DNA from: an uncultured Lachnospiraceae bacterium
GTDB lineage: Bacteria; Bacillota; Clostridia; Lachnospirales; Lachnospiraceae
Direction of reading: 5' to 3'
Length of the DNA: 64,000 nt
Assembly: GCA_900542015.1 (NCBI GenBank)
Contig: UQLY01000014.1
Location: forward strand, 27,440 to 91,439
Below the pieces are notes generated by a model that saw only the letters and a program-made list of their open reading frames with translations, was not told the origin of the DNA and did not search any database. The translations under genes were made by a program, and so were the position numbers. This document shows positions 49,114 through 62,475 of the stretch, in pieces. How positions within the stretch are numbered: the first letter of the stretch is position 1; each line of letters starts with the position of its first letter.

Positions 49114-52100
49114 ATGTCAATGGAAAAGAACAGAATACGTCCGATCCCATCCGGTAAAGACGTACGTATGAGCTATCAGAGACAAAAAGAAGTTTTGGAG
49201 ATGCCGAACCTGATCGAGGTTCAGAAAAACTCCTATAACTGGTTCCTGAAAGAGGGATTGAAAGAAGTATTTGACGATATTTCTCCGATTACCGATTACA
49301 GCGGACATCTGAGTCTGGAATTTGTCGATTTTGAGCTCTGCGAAGACGACGTAAAGTATTCTATTGAGAAATGTAAGGAGAGAGATGCGACTTACGCCGC
49401 GCCATTAAAGGTAAAAGTGCGTCTTTACAACAAGGAAAAGGACGAAATCAGCGAACATGAGATTTTCATGGGCGATCTTCCTTTGATGACGGAAACCGGT
49501 ACGTTTGTAATTAACGGTGCGGAACGTGTTATCGTCAGTCAGTTGGTACGTTCTCCGGGCATTTATTATGGAATCGGTCATGACAAGATCGGTAAGGAAC
49601 TGTATTCCTGTACGGTAATTCCCAACCGCGGCGCATGGCTGGAATATGAGACGGATTCCAATGACGTTTTCAGCGTTCGTGTAGATAGAACAAGAAAAGT
49701 GCCGATCACTGTATTTATCCGTGCGTTAGGCATTGGTACCAATGAAGAAATCAGAGAGCTGTTTGGCGACGAACCCAAGATCGAAGCAAGCTTTGCAAAG
49801 GACCCTTCCATTACGGAAAAGAATCCCAGCGGAAGCTATGAGGACGGTCTTTTAGAGCTGTACAAAAAAATCCGTCCCGGCGAGCCTCTCAGCGTGGACA
49901 GTGCGGAAAGCTTGATCACGGCAATGTTTTTTGACCCCAGAAGATATGACCTTGCAAAGGTAGGACGTTATAAATTCAACAAAAAGTTAATGCTCAGAAA
50001 CCGTATCAGAAATCATGAGCTCGGCGAGGATGTTGTTGATCCTTATACGGGCGAGCTGATTGCGGCGGCAGGTACCATGGTAACCCCCGAGCTTGCCGAC
50101 GAGATCCAGAATGCGGCGGTTCCGTATGTATATGTTCAGACGGAAGAGAAAAATGAAAAAGTGCTTTCTAATATGATGGTTGATATCAGACATTTCGTGG
50201 ACTGCAACCCGAAAGAACTGGGCGTAACGGAGTTGGTTTATTTCCCCGTATTGCAGCAGATTCTGGAGGAGTATGCGGATAAGCCGGATGAGCTTGCGGA
50301 TGCAATCAGAAGAAATATTCACGACCTGATTCCGAAGCATATTACCAAGGAGGATATTATCGCTTCCATAAATTATAATATGCACTTGGAATACGGTCTC
50401 GGAAGCGACGACGATATCGACCATTTGGGCAACAGACGTATCCGTGCTGTCGGCGAATTGCTGCAGAACCAGTACAGAGTAGGACTGACGAGACTGGAGA
50501 GAGTGGTCCGTGAAAGAATGACGACTCATGATGCGGAAGAAGTATCCCCTCAGGTATTGATCAACATCAAACCGGTACAGGCTGCGGTAAAAGAATTTTT
50601 CGGTTCTTCCCAGTTGTCCCAGTTTATGGATCAGAACAATCCTCTGGGCGAGCTGACTCATAAGAGACGTTTGTCCGCTTTGGGACCCGGCGGTTTGTCC
50701 CGTGACAGAGCCGGATTCGAGGTCCGCGACGTACATTATTCCCATTACGGAAGAATGTGCCCCATCGAGACCCCTGAAGGTCCTAACATCGGTTTGATCA
50801 ACTCCCTTGCTTCTTATGCAAGAATCAATGAATACGGCTTTATAGAAGCGCCGTACCGCAAGATCGACAAGAGCGATCCGGAAAATCCGGTCGTTACCGA
50901 CGAAGTGGTATATATGACGGCGGACGAAGAGGACAATTACCATGTAGCACAGGCTTCCGAGCCCTTGGATGAAGAGGGACATTTCAAGAAAAACTGGGTA
51001 TCCGGTCGTTACCTGGATGAGACCCAGGAGTATCCGAAAGCAATGTTTGACTATATGGACGTATCCCCTAAGATGATTTTCTCGGTTGCTACGGCTTTGA
51101 TTCCGTTTTTGCAGAACGACGATGCGAACCGCGCGCTGATGGGTTCCAACATGCAGCGTCAGGCAGTACCGCTTTTGTTTACGGAAGCTCCCGTAGTAGG
51201 TACCGGTATTGAGACAAAGGCAGCGGTTGACTCCGGCGTTTGTGTGGTAGCGAAGAAGGCGGGAACGATTGATTACGTTTCCTCCAAGATTATCCGTATG
51301 ACTTATGACGACGGGGAAAAGGATGAATACCGCCTGACGAAGTTTGTACGAAGCAACCAGTCCAACTGCTACAATCAGAAGCCCATCGTATTTAAGGGCG
51401 ATCATGTGGCGCAGGGACAGGTCATCGCAGACGGTCCTTCCACAAGCGAAGGCGAGCTGGCGCTGGGCAAGAACCCGCTGATCGGCTTCATGACATGGGA
51501 AGGCTATAACTACGAGGACGCCGTTTTATTAAGCGAAAGACTTGTACAGGACGATGTTTATACATCCGTTCATATTGAAGAATACGAAGCGGAAGCGCGC
51601 GATACCAAGCTGGGACCGGAAGAGATCACAAGAGACGTTCCGGGCGTAGGCGACGACGCGCTGAAAGATCTGGATGACAGAGGTATTATCCGCATCGGCG
51701 CAGAAGTCCGCGCCGGCGATATTCTGGTAGGTAAAGTAACTCCTAAAGGAGAGACGGAGCTTACCGCAGAAGAAAGACTGCTGCGTGCGATCTTCGGCGA
51801 GAAGGCGCGCGAGGTAAGAGACACTTCTTTGAAGGTGCCTCACGGCGAATATGGCATTGTCGTTGACGCCAAGGTATTTACAAGAGAAAACGGGGATGAG
51901 CTGTCGCCCGGCGTTAATCAGGCGGTCCGCATCTATATCGCGCAGAAGAGAAAGATTTCTGTAGGCGATAAGATGGCAGGTCGTCACGGTAACAAGGGTG
52001 TTGTTTCCCGTGTGCTTCCGGTTGAGGATATGCCGTATCTGCCGAACGGACGACCTTTGGATATCGTATTGAATCCTCTGGGCGTACCTTCCCGTATGAA

Positions 52101-52995
52101 TATCGGACAGGTGCTTGAGATTCACCTTTCCCTTGCGGCGAAGGCGCTTGGCTTTAATGTAGCGACTCCTGTATTTGACGGAGCGAAGGAAAGCGACATT
52201 ATGGACACCCTTGACCTTGCCAACGATTATGTAAATTTGAGCTGGGAAGAGTTTGAAAAGAAACACGGCGAAGAATTACTGCCGGAGGTATTGCAGTATT
52301 TGTCTGACAACAGGGACCACAGAGAGCTCTGGAAGGGCGTTCCGATTTCCAGAGACGGTAAGGTAAGGCTGCGCGACGGTCGTACCGGCGAATACTTCGA
52401 CTCCCCTGTTACGATCGGACATATGCACTATCTGAAACTCCATCACCTGGTAGACGATAAGATCCATGCGCGTTCTACCGGTCCTTATGCGCTGGTTACA
52501 CAGCAGCCTTTGGGCGGCAAGGCGCAGTTCGGCGGACAGCGTTTCGGTGAAATGGAAGTTTGGGCGCTGGAGGCATACGGCGCGGCATATACGCTGCAGG
52601 AAATCCTGACCGTTAAATCCGACGACGTCATCGGTCGTGTGAAGACATACGAAGCGATTATCAAAGGCGACAATATTCCTGAACCGGGTATTCCCGAGTC
52701 CTTCAAGGTAATGCTCAAAGAGCTGCAGTCCCTTGGTCTGGATGTAAAAGTCCTGAATGAGGACAGACAGGAAATCGAAATTATGGAGACCATTGATTAC
52801 GGTGATAACGACCTTCGCCGTGAACTGGAAAGTGATTCCAGAAATTATAATTACGAGGACGAATCCTTATCTTCCATGGGTTACCAGAAAGTGGAATTTG
52901 ATGAAGAATCCGAAGAGCTGGTCAATGTGGAAGAAGACATGGAGCTGGAGGAGGATTTTGACGAATCCGAATTTGCAGAGACTTTTGACGAGTAA
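49114..52995 (+). CDS. rpoB: DNA-directed RNA polymerase subunit beta
   Basis: A 1293-residue RNA polymerase beta subunit. The rifampicin pocket region (SSQLSQFMDQNNPLGELTHK then RRLSALGPGGLSRDRAGFEV, about residues 490-535) keeps the Asp, His and Ser positions usually mutated in resistance. KMAGRHGNKGVVSRVLP and GGKAQFGGQRFGEMEVWALE are the catalytic-core signatures. The C-terminus has an acidic tail. ATG 49114 or ATG 49120 could be used; a GGGGT site favours the first. rpoC follows after 34 bases. Confidence 0.98.
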   Translation: MSMEKNRIRPIPSGKDVRMSYQRQKEVLEMPNLIEVQKNSYNWFLKEGLKEVFDDISPITDYSGHLSLEFVDFELCEDDVKYSIEKCKERDATYAAPLKVKVRLYNKEKDEISEHEIFMGDLPLMTETGTFVINGAERVIVSQLVRSPGIYYGIGHDKIGKELYSCTVIPNRGAWLEYETDSNDVFSVRVDRTRKVPITVFIRALGIGTNEEIRELFGDEPKIEASFAKDPSITEKNPSGSYEDGLLELYKKIRPGEPLSVDSAESLITAMFFDPRRYDLAKVGRYKFNKKLMLRNRIRNHELGEDVVDPYTGELIAAAGTMVTPELADEIQNAAVPYVYVQTEEKNEKVLSNMMVDIRHFVDCNPKELGVTELVYFPVLQQILEEYADKPDELADAIRRNIHDLIPKHITKEDIIASINYNMHLEYGLGSDDDIDHLGNRRIRAVGELLQNQYRVGLTRLERVVRERMTTHDAEEVSPQVLINIKPVQAAVKEFFGSSQLSQFMDQNNPLGELTHKRRLSALGPGGLSRDRAGFEVRDVHYSHYGRMCPIETPEGPNIGLINSLASYARINEYGFIEAPYRKIDKSDPENPVVTDEVVYMTADEEDNYHVAQASEPLDEEGHFKKNWVSGRYLDETQEYPKAMFDYMDVSPKMIFSVATALIPFLQNDDANRALMGSNMQRQAVPLLFTEAPVVGTGIETKAAVDSGVCVVAKKAGTIDYVSSKIIRMTYDDGEKDEYRLTKFVRSNQSNCYNQKPIVFKGDHVAQGQVIADGPSTSEGELALGKNPLIGFMTWEGYNYEDAVLLSERLVQDDVYTSVHIEEYEAEARDTKLGPEEITRDVPGVGDDALKDLDDRGIIRIGAEVRAGDILVGKVTPKGETELTAEERLLRAIFGEKAREVRDTSLKVPHGEYGIVVDAKVFTRENGDELSPGVNQAVRIYIAQKRKISVGDKMAGRHGNKGVVSRVLPVEDMPYLPNGRPLDIVLNPLGVPSRMNIGQVLEIHLSLAAKALGFNVATPVFDGAKESDIMDTLDLANDYVNLSWEEFEKKHGEELLPEVLQYLSDNRDHRELWKGVPISRDGKVRLRDGRTGEYFDSPVTIGHMHYLKLHHLVDDKIHARSTGPYALVTQQPLGGKAQFGGQRFGEMEVWALEAYGAAYTLQEILTVKSDDVIGRVKTYEAIIKGDNIPEPGIPESFKVMLKELQSLGLDVKVLNEDRQEIEIMETIDYGDNDLRRELESDSRNYNYEDESLSSMGYQKVEFDEESEELVNVEEDMELEEDFDESEFAETFDE

Positions 52996-53029
52996 GGACA
53001 AGTAAACGTAATTGGAAGGAGTGCCATTC

Positions 53030-56740
<3,711 letters not shown>

Positions 56741-56759
56741 TTAAGACAATGAGATATGT

Positions 56760-56802
56760 GCTGCCGCATCAGTAAATTTTTACCGGTGCGGCAGCTTTTT
56801 TT
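56760..56802 (+). terminator. Terminator after rpoC
   Basis: GCTGCCGCA (56760-56768) pairs perfectly with TGCGGCAGC (56787-56795), followed by seven T. Confidence 0.92.
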
Positions 56803-56836
56803 GCATTTATTTTTTAATTTATTTTTAAATTACCTA

Positions 56837-56865
56837 TTGACAAGAAAAACGCCGGTCTTTATACT
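56837..56865 (+). promoter_or_regulatory. Promoter of the rpsL-rpsG-fusA operon
   Basis: TTGACA (56837-56842), 17 bases, TATACT (56860-56865), a near-consensus sigma-A promoter about 115 bases before rpsL. Confidence 0.88.
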
Positions 56866-56867
56866 GA

Positions 56868-56951
56868 ATTAGTGTGCATAAAAGTGCATGTTTCTTTTTG
56901 TGCGCGAATGAAGCGCTTAAAAATGGGACCTGCAGGAGTGCACAAACTAAT
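56868..56951 (+). promoter_or_regulatory. Possible structured leader of the str operon
   Basis: ATTAGTGTGCA (56868-56878) can pair with TGCACAAACTAAT (56939-56951) with a two-base bulge, closing a domain that contains further short hairpins. It lies between the promoter and rpsL. The left arm begins near the expected transcription start. No known motif is recognised. Confidence 0.3.
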
Positions 56952-56980
56952 ATTATTTATCAGAAATGAGGTGAAAAAGA

Positions 56981-57400
56981 ATGCCAACATTTAACCAGTT
57001 AGTTAGAAAAGGACGTCAGACATCTGTAAAAAAATCTACAGCTCCCGCTCTGCAGAAAGGATACAACTCCTTACAGAAGAAAGCTACAGACACAGCTTCT
57101 CCGCAGAAGAGAGGCGTATGTACAGCTGTTAAGACCGCTACACCTAAAAAACCTAACTCAGCTCTTAGAAAGATCGCCAGAGTACGTCTTTCCAACGGGA
57201 TTGAAGTAACAAGCTATATCCCCGGCGAAGGACACAACTTACAGGAGCATAGCGTTGTTCTGATCAGAGGCGGACGTGTAAAAGACTTACCCGGTACAAG
57301 ATACCATATCATCAGAGGTACCTTGGATACGGCAGGCGTTGCCAACAGAAGACAGGCTCGTTCCAAATACGGCGCTAAGAGACCGAAAGCAGCTAAATAA
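56981..57400 (+). CDS. rpsL: Ribosomal protein S12
   Basis: A 139-residue decoding-centre protein. The signatures TPKKPNSALRKIARVRLSNG and GGRVKDLPGTRYHIIRG are intact; the lysines commonly changed in streptomycin resistance are unchanged. GAGGTG precedes the ATG. A gap of 170 bases with no evident signal separates it from rpsG. Confidence 0.98.
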   Translation: MPTFNQLVRKGRQTSVKKSTAPALQKGYNSLQKKATDTASPQKRGVCTAVKTATPKKPNSALRKIARVRLSNGIEVTSYIPGEGHNLQEHSVVLIRGGRVKDLPGTRYHIIRGTLDTAGVANRRQARSKYGAKRPKAAK

Positions 57401-57570
57401 TAGCAGACCTATTATGAGACTGCGTACCACAAATTGAAAACTAATCAGTGTTGGGATTCTTATCATATTCAGGCATTTATATGCGGATATAAGCAGAAAT
57501 ACCGCACGAACACATTAGGATTTATATGTGAGTACCGATGATCTAATCAATAATTAAGGAGGGAAGAACC

Positions 57571-58041
57571 GTGCCACGTAAAGGACATATTCAGAAAAGA
57601 GACGTGTTAGCAGATCCTTTATACAATGATAAAGTGGTTACCAAGCTTATCAATAACATCATGTTAGACGGTAAGAAGGGTGTTGCACAGAAAATTGTAT
57701 ACGGAGCTTTCGCGCGCGTAGAGGAAAAAGCAGGAAAACCTGCGCTTGACGTATTTGAAGAGGCTATGAATAACGTTATGCCCGTATTGGAAGTTAAGGC
57801 AAGACGTATCGGCGGCGCTACTTATCAGGTGCCCATCGAGGTCAGAGCGGACAGACGTCAGGCTTTGGGACTTCGCTGGCTGACCGCTTACTCCCGCAAG
57901 AGAAGCGAGAAGACCATGGAAGAAAGACTTGCGAACGAAATTCTTGACGCAGCGGCAAATACAGGCGCTGCCGTAAAGAAAAAAGAAGAAGTACACAAAA
58001 TGGCAGAAGCAAACAAAGCATTTGCTCATTACAGATTCTAA
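57571..58041 (+). CDS. rpsG: Ribosomal protein S7
   Basis: A 156-residue 30S assembly protein that binds the 16S 3' major domain. It starts at GTG (57571) with AAGGAGGG upstream and has PRKGHIQKRDVLADPLYNDK and IGGATYQVPIEVRADRRQAL. S7 is the usual autoregulator of str operons. fusA begins 15 bases after its stop. Confidence 0.98.
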   Translation: MPRKGHIQKRDVLADPLYNDKVVTKLINNIMLDGKKGVAQKIVYGAFARVEEKAGKPALDVFEEAMNNVMPVLEVKARRIGGATYQVPIEVRADRRQALGLRWLTAYSRKRSEKTMEERLANEILDAAANTGAAVKKKEEVHKMAEANKAFAHYRF

Positions 58042-58056
58042 TAGGAGGACAAAACC

Positions 58057-60174
58057 TTGGCTGGAAGAGAATATCCACTTGAGAGAACCAGAAATATTGG
58101 TATTATGGCTCATATCGATGCAGGTAAAACCACATTGACAGAGCGTATCTTATATTATACTGGCGTTAACTACAAGATTGGTGATACTCATGAAGGTACT
58201 GCAACCATGGACTGGATGGAGCAGGAACAGGAAAGAGGTATCACAATCACATCAGCCGCAACAACTTGTCACTGGACATTGGAAGAGAACTGTAAACCCA
58301 AACCGGGCGCGTTAGAGCACCGTATCAACATTATCGATACCCCCGGTCACGTTGACTTTACCGTAGAAGTAGAGCGTTCTCTTCGTGTACTTGACGGTGC
58401 TGTTGGCGTTTTCTGTGCAAAGGGCGGTGTTGAGCCACAGTCGGAAAACGTATGGCGTCAGGCTGACACCTACAATGTACCTCGTATGGCGTTCATTAAC
58501 AAAATGGACATTCTGGGTGCAAACTTCTATGGTGCAGTTGACCAGATCAGAACAAGACTTGGTAAGAATGCGATCGTTTTACAGTTACCCATCGGTAAGG
58601 AAGACGACTTCAAAGGAATCATTGACTTGTTTGAAATGAAGGCATATATCTACAATGACGATAAGGGCGATGATATCTCCATTACAGATATCCCTGACGA
58701 CATGAAGGATGATGCTGAGCTTTATCATTCCGAGTTGGTAGAGAAGATCTGCGAGCTGGATGATGATTTAATGATGATGTATCTGGAAGGAGAAGAACCT
58801 TCTGTAGAGGAAATGAAAAAGGTATTGAGAAAGGCTACATGCGAATGTACAGCCGTTCCCGTATGCTGCGGTTCCGCTTACAGAAACAAAGGCGTTCAGA
58901 AACTTCTGGATGCGATCTTAGAGTTTATGCCTGCTCCTACAGACATTCCTGCGATCAAGGGCGTTGACCTGGAAGGCAATGAAGTTGAAAGACATTCATC
59001 CGATGATGAACCTTTCTCCGCGCTTGCATTCAAGATCATGGCTGACCCCTTCGTAGGTAAACTTGCATTTATCCGTGTTTATTCCGGTACCATGAATGCA
59101 GGTTCCTACGTATTAAACGCAACGAAAGACAAAAAGGAACGTGTCGGACGTATTTTGCAGATGCACGCGAACAAGAGAGCAGAGCTTGACAAAGTTTACT
59201 CCGGTGATATTGCGGCGGCAGTCGGTTTCAAATTCACTACAACCGGCGATACCATCTGCGATGAGCAGCATCCCGTAATCTTAGAGTCCATGGAATTCCC
59301 TGAGCCCGTTATCGAGCTGGCGATCGAGCCTAAGACAAAAGCAGGTCAGGGCAAGATGGGTGAAGCTTTGGCAAAGCTTGCTGAAGAAGATCCTACCTTC
59401 CGTGCTCATACCGATCAGGAAACAGGTCAGACCATCATCGCCGGAATGGGCGAGCTGCATTTGGAAATCATCGTTGACCGTCTGCTTCGTGAATTTAAAG
59501 TAGAGGCTAACGTCGGCGCTCCTCAGGTAGCATACAAAGAGACATTTACAAAGCCTGTTGATCAGGAATACAAATATGCAAAGCAGTCCGGTGGTCGTGG
59601 ACAGTACGGACACTGTAAAGTTAAATTCGAGCCTATGGACCCTAACGGTGAAGAAACCTTTAAGTTTGAGTCTTCCGTAGTCGGCGGTGCAATTCCGAAG
59701 GAATACATTCCGGCAGTAGGCGAAGGTATCGAAGAGGCAGCTCAGGCAGGTATCCTCGGCGGCTTCCCTGTACTCGGTGTTCATGCTAACGTATACGACG
59801 GCTCCTACCATGAAGTCGACTCTTCCGAAATGGCATTCCATATTGCCGGTTCCATGGCATTTAAGGAAGCTATGAAGAAAGCGGGTCCGGTATTGCTTGA
59901 GCCTATCATGAGAGTGGAAGTAACCATGCCTGAAGAATATATGGGAGACGTTATCGGCGATATCAATGCACGCCGCGGACGGATCGAAGGTATGGAAGAT
60001 ATCGGCGGCGGCAAGATGGTAAAAGGCTTTGTACCCCTTGCTGAAATGTTCGGTTACTCCACAGACTTACGTTCCAAGACGCAGGGACGCGGTAACTATT
60101 CCATGTTCTTTGAGAAATACGAGCCCGTTCCCAAATCCGTACAGGAAAAAGTATTGGCTGCAAAAGCGAAATAA
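58057..60174 (+). CDS. fusA: Elongation factor G
   Basis: A 705-residue GTPase that drives ribosomal translocation. The G1 motif is in IMAHIDAGKTTLTERILYYT, and the G3 DTPGH and G4 NKMD are visible. The start codon is TTG at 58057, with TAGGAGG upstream; the family start MAG/R-EYPLERTRNIGI supports it. Codon use is strongly biased. Its transcript probably continues from the rpsL promoter. Confidence 0.98.
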   Translation: MAGREYPLERTRNIGIMAHIDAGKTTLTERILYYTGVNYKIGDTHEGTATMDWMEQEQERGITITSAATTCHWTLEENCKPKPGALEHRINIIDTPGHVDFTVEVERSLRVLDGAVGVFCAKGGVEPQSENVWRQADTYNVPRMAFINKMDILGANFYGAVDQIRTRLGKNAIVLQLPIGKEDDFKGIIDLFEMKAYIYNDDKGDDISITDIPDDMKDDAELYHSELVEKICELDDDLMMMYLEGEEPSVEEMKKVLRKATCECTAVPVCCGSAYRNKGVQKLLDAILEFMPAPTDIPAIKGVDLEGNEVERHSSDDEPFSALAFKIMADPFVGKLAFIRVYSGTMNAGSYVLNATKDKKERVGRILQMHANKRAELDKVYSGDIAAAVGFKFTTTGDTICDEQHPVILESMEFPEPVIELAIEPKTKAGQGKMGEALAKLAEEDPTFRAHTDQETGQTIIAGMGELHLEIIVDRLLREFKVEANVGAPQVAYKETFTKPVDQEYKYAKQSGGRGQYGHCKVKFEPMDPNGEETFKFESSVVGGAIPKEYIPAVGEGIEEAAQAGILGGFPVLGVHANVYDGSYHEVDSSEMAFHIAGSMAFKEAMKKAGPVLLEPIMRVEVTMPEEYMGDVIGDINARRGRIEGMEDIGGGKMVKGFVPLAEMFGYSTDLRSKTQGRGNYSMFFEKYEPVPKSVQEKVLAAKAK

Positions 60175-60177
60175 TGC

Positions 60178-60206
60178 TTGAAAATATCGGCTATCTTTTA
60201 TATAAT
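60178..60206 (+). promoter_or_regulatory. Promoter of tuf
   Basis: TTGAAA (60178-60183), 17 bases, TATAAT (60201-60206) starts four bases after the fusA stop. An 8-base perfect hairpin, TCGGCTAT (60187-60194) with ATAGCCGA (60212-60219), brackets the -10. It allows tuf to be transcribed separately from fusA. Confidence 0.75.
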
Positions 60207-60276
60207 TACAAATAGCCGAGTAAATGGAAACTTTTAAATTTTAAAAAATAAAAATGTAAGAAGGAGATTTGCAAAA

Positions 60277-61464
60277 ATGGCTAAAGCTAAATTTGACAGA
60301 ACAAAACCACATTGTAACATTGGTACTATCGGTCACGTTGACCATGGTAAAACAACTTTAACAGCAGCTATTACAAAAGTATTGGCTGAAAGAGTTGCAG
60401 GTAACGAGAAAGTAGATTTTGAGAATATCGATAAAGCTCCCGAAGAAAGAGAACGTGGTATCACAATTTCTACAGCTCACGTTGAGTACCAGACAGAGAA
60501 AAGACATTATGCACACGTAGACTGCCCCGGTCATGCTGACTATGTAAAGAACATGATTACCGGTGCTGCACAGATGGACGGCGCTATCTTAGTAGTAGCG
60601 GCTACCGACGGTGTTATGGCTCAGACAAAAGAGCACATCTTACTTTCCCGTCAGGTAGGTGTACCTTATATCGTAGTATTCATGAACAAATGCGATATGG
60701 TAGACGACGAAGAATTACTTGAATTAGTAGAAATGGAAATCACAGAGCAGTTAGAGGAATATGAATTCACAGGCTGCCCGATCATCAAAGGTTCCGCATT
60801 AAAAGCTCTTGAAGATCCTAACGGACCTTGGGGCGACAAGATCATGGAATTGATGGATACTGTTGATTCTTATATTCCTGATCCTCAGCGTGATACTGAC
60901 AAACCTTTCCTGATGCCTATCGAGGACGTTTTCTCTATTACAGGTCGTGGTACAGTTGCTACCGGTAGAGTAGAGCGTGGTGTTCTTCATATGTCTGATG
61001 AAGTTGAAATCATCGGTGTTAAGGAAGAGACACAGAAGACTGTTGTAACAGGTATCGAAATGTTCCGTAAGCTGTTAGACGAAGCTCAGGCTGGTGATAA
61101 CATCGGTGCATTACTTCGTGGTATCCAGAGAACAGACATCGAAAGAGGTCAGGTTCTTGCAAAACCCGGCACAGTAACATGCCACAAGAAATTCACAGCC
61201 CAGGTTTACGTTTTAACAAAAGATGAAGGTGGACGTCATACTCCTTTCTTCAACAACTACAGACCTCAGTTCTACTTCAGAACAACCGATATTACCGGTG
61301 TTTGCGAATTACCTGCGGGTACAGAAATGTGCATGCCTGGTGATAACGTAGAAATGACAATCGAACTGATCCATCCTATCGCTATGGAGCAGGGTCTTAC
61401 ATTCGCTATTCGTGAAGGTGGTAGAACGGTTGGTTCTGGTCGTGTGGCTACTATCATCGAGTAA
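60277..61464 (+). CDS. tuf: Elongation factor Tu
   Basis: A 395-residue GTPase that delivers aminoacyl-tRNA to the ribosome. It has GTIGHVDHGKTTLTAAITKV (G1), DCPGHADY (G3) and NKCD (G4), and the complete domains II and III ending GSGRVATIIE. AAGGAG precedes the ATG and codon use is highly optimised. A strong terminator follows. The usual S10 operon does not follow; an integrative element begins nearby. Confidence 0.99.
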   Translation: MAKAKFDRTKPHCNIGTIGHVDHGKTTLTAAITKVLAERVAGNEKVDFENIDKAPEERERGITISTAHVEYQTEKRHYAHVDCPGHADYVKNMITGAAQMDGAILVVAATDGVMAQTKEHILLSRQVGVPYIVVFMNKCDMVDDEELLELVEMEITEQLEEYEFTGCPIIKGSALKALEDPNGPWGDKIMELMDTVDSYIPDPQRDTDKPFLMPIEDVFSITGRGTVATGRVERGVLHMSDEVEIIGVKEETQKTVVTGIEMFRKLLDEAQAGDNIGALLRGIQRTDIERGQVLAKPGTVTCHKKFTAQVYVLTKDEGGRHTPFFNNYRPQFYFRTTDITGVCELPAGTEMCMPGDNVEMTIELIHPIAMEQGLTFAIREGGRTVGSGRVATIIE

Positions 61465-61486
61465 TTATAATTTATTCAGTAAAATC

Positions 61487-61519
61487 AAGGCTTTCGGGGA
61501 TCTCTCCGAAAGCCTTTTT
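61487..61519 (+). terminator. Terminator after tuf
   Basis: AAGGCTTTCGG (61487-61497) pairs perfectly with CCGAAAGCCTT (61506-61516) around an eight-base loop, followed by five T. Confidence 0.95.
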
Positions 61520-61605
61520 ACGTTGTGAAACAATTCAAAAATGTTCTGTGGTTCTAATATGGTTCTAAAAAATTTGTTCATCATAAAATACATTCAAAAT
61601 ATCTT

Positions 61606-62106
61606 CTAATAGTTCTCTACTGGAATATTAAATGAATTCATCAAACTGTCTATCCATATGTTGTATTCATCACTATCAATTTTTTCGCTTTCCAGTTCTT
61701 TATTCAATTCATTCCAACGAGATACAAGAGATGCAATCTGCGGACTTTCTATGTTAATAGATGCAACTAAGCGTCGGGTAGCAGTATTGACGGATGTGGA
61801 ACATTCTACAGGAATACCTGCTCTTATCAATTCCATGATTACCTTTAAAATATCTGAATACGTGTTAATGCTCAATTCCTCGTTGGGTTTAATTGTGTAT
61901 CCAAAAAATAATTCTTCTTTAATACCGATAATGGAACAGAATTTTTGTATTACTTCCATAGGCGGTTCGCTATAACCGTTTTCGTAATTAGAATAAGTCG
62001 GAACAGATAATTCCAACTTAGCAGCCATTTCTTTTTGGGACATATCAGCTCCCATACGGAAGGACTTCAAACGTTTGTCTACATGTAAATAATGCGCTAT
62101 TCGCAT
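61606..62106 (-). CDS. XRE-family repressor of the integrative element
   Basis: A 166-residue protein with an N-terminal Cro/C1 helix-turn-helix (KRLKSFRMGADMSQKEMAAK, LSVPTYSNYENGYSEPP, about residues 10-50) and a helical C-terminal half, like phage and element repressors. ATG 62106 is used, with GAGGTGAG upstream on the minus strand. The gene faces away from the excisionase and integrase genes, the usual lysogeny-type switch. Confidence 0.8.
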   Translation of the reverse strand: MRIAHYLHVDKRLKSFRMGADMSQKEMAAKLELSVPTYSNYENGYSEPPMEVIQKFCSIIGIKEELFFGYTIKPNEELSINTYSDILKVIMELIRAGIPVECSTSVNTATRRLVASINIESPQIASLVSRWNELNKELESEKIDSDEYNIWIDSLMNSFNIPVENY

Positions 62107-62191
62107 ATTCTCACCTCGCATTGGATTTTTAATTATTATACCACAATTTCAACAATAATAAATAGAAATATTCAAATTTTAATATTTTTAC

Positions 62192-62220
62192 TTGACATAT
62201 CTAAAAACTAATATTATGAT
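62192..62220 (+). promoter_or_regulatory. Promoter of the excisionase-like/integrase genes
   Basis: TTGACA (62192-62197), 17 bases, TATGAT (62215-62220), in the divergent gap with the repressor gene. Copies of ATTCAAAT flank it (about 62169 and 62252) and may be operator half sites. Confidence 0.75.
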
Positions 62221-62274
62221 AAAAATACAAGAAATTAAATATTTATATTAAAATTCAAATTATGGGAGGATTGA

Positions 62275-62460
62275 ATGAAAACAAATTATTTAATGAGTGC
62301 AGAAGATGTTGCAAATGAGCTGGGCGTTTCCAAAGGTCATGCGTATAAGGTAATAAGGCAGCTTAATGAAGAATTGGAAAAGTCCGGCTTTATTGTAGTA
62401 ACAGGGAAAATTCCCAGAGCATTTTGGGAAAAGAAGTTTTATGGCTATCAAACAGCATAA
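62275..62460 (+). CDS. Small excisionase-like HTH protein
   Basis: A 61-residue protein with a winged-helix-like DNA-binding region (MSAEDVANELGVSKGHAYKV, residues 7-26), resembling excisionases and element regulators of the MerR-like/AlpA group. GGGAGG precedes ATG 62275 and the integrase starts 15 bases after its stop. It probably directs excision by bending DNA at the att site (inference). Confidence 0.7.
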   Translation: MKTNYLMSAEDVANELGVSKGHAYKVIRQLNEELEKSGFIVVTGKIPRAFWEKKFYGYQTA

Positions 62461-62475
62461 AGGAGGGAAAGAAAA

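Noticed and set aside
49987..51405. A 472-codon open frame on the minus strand inside rpoB
   Set aside because: The plus strand here is unmistakable rpoB with the rifampicin-pocket motifs. The antisense frame is a by-product of rpoB codon bias and has no family resemblance or ribosome binding site.
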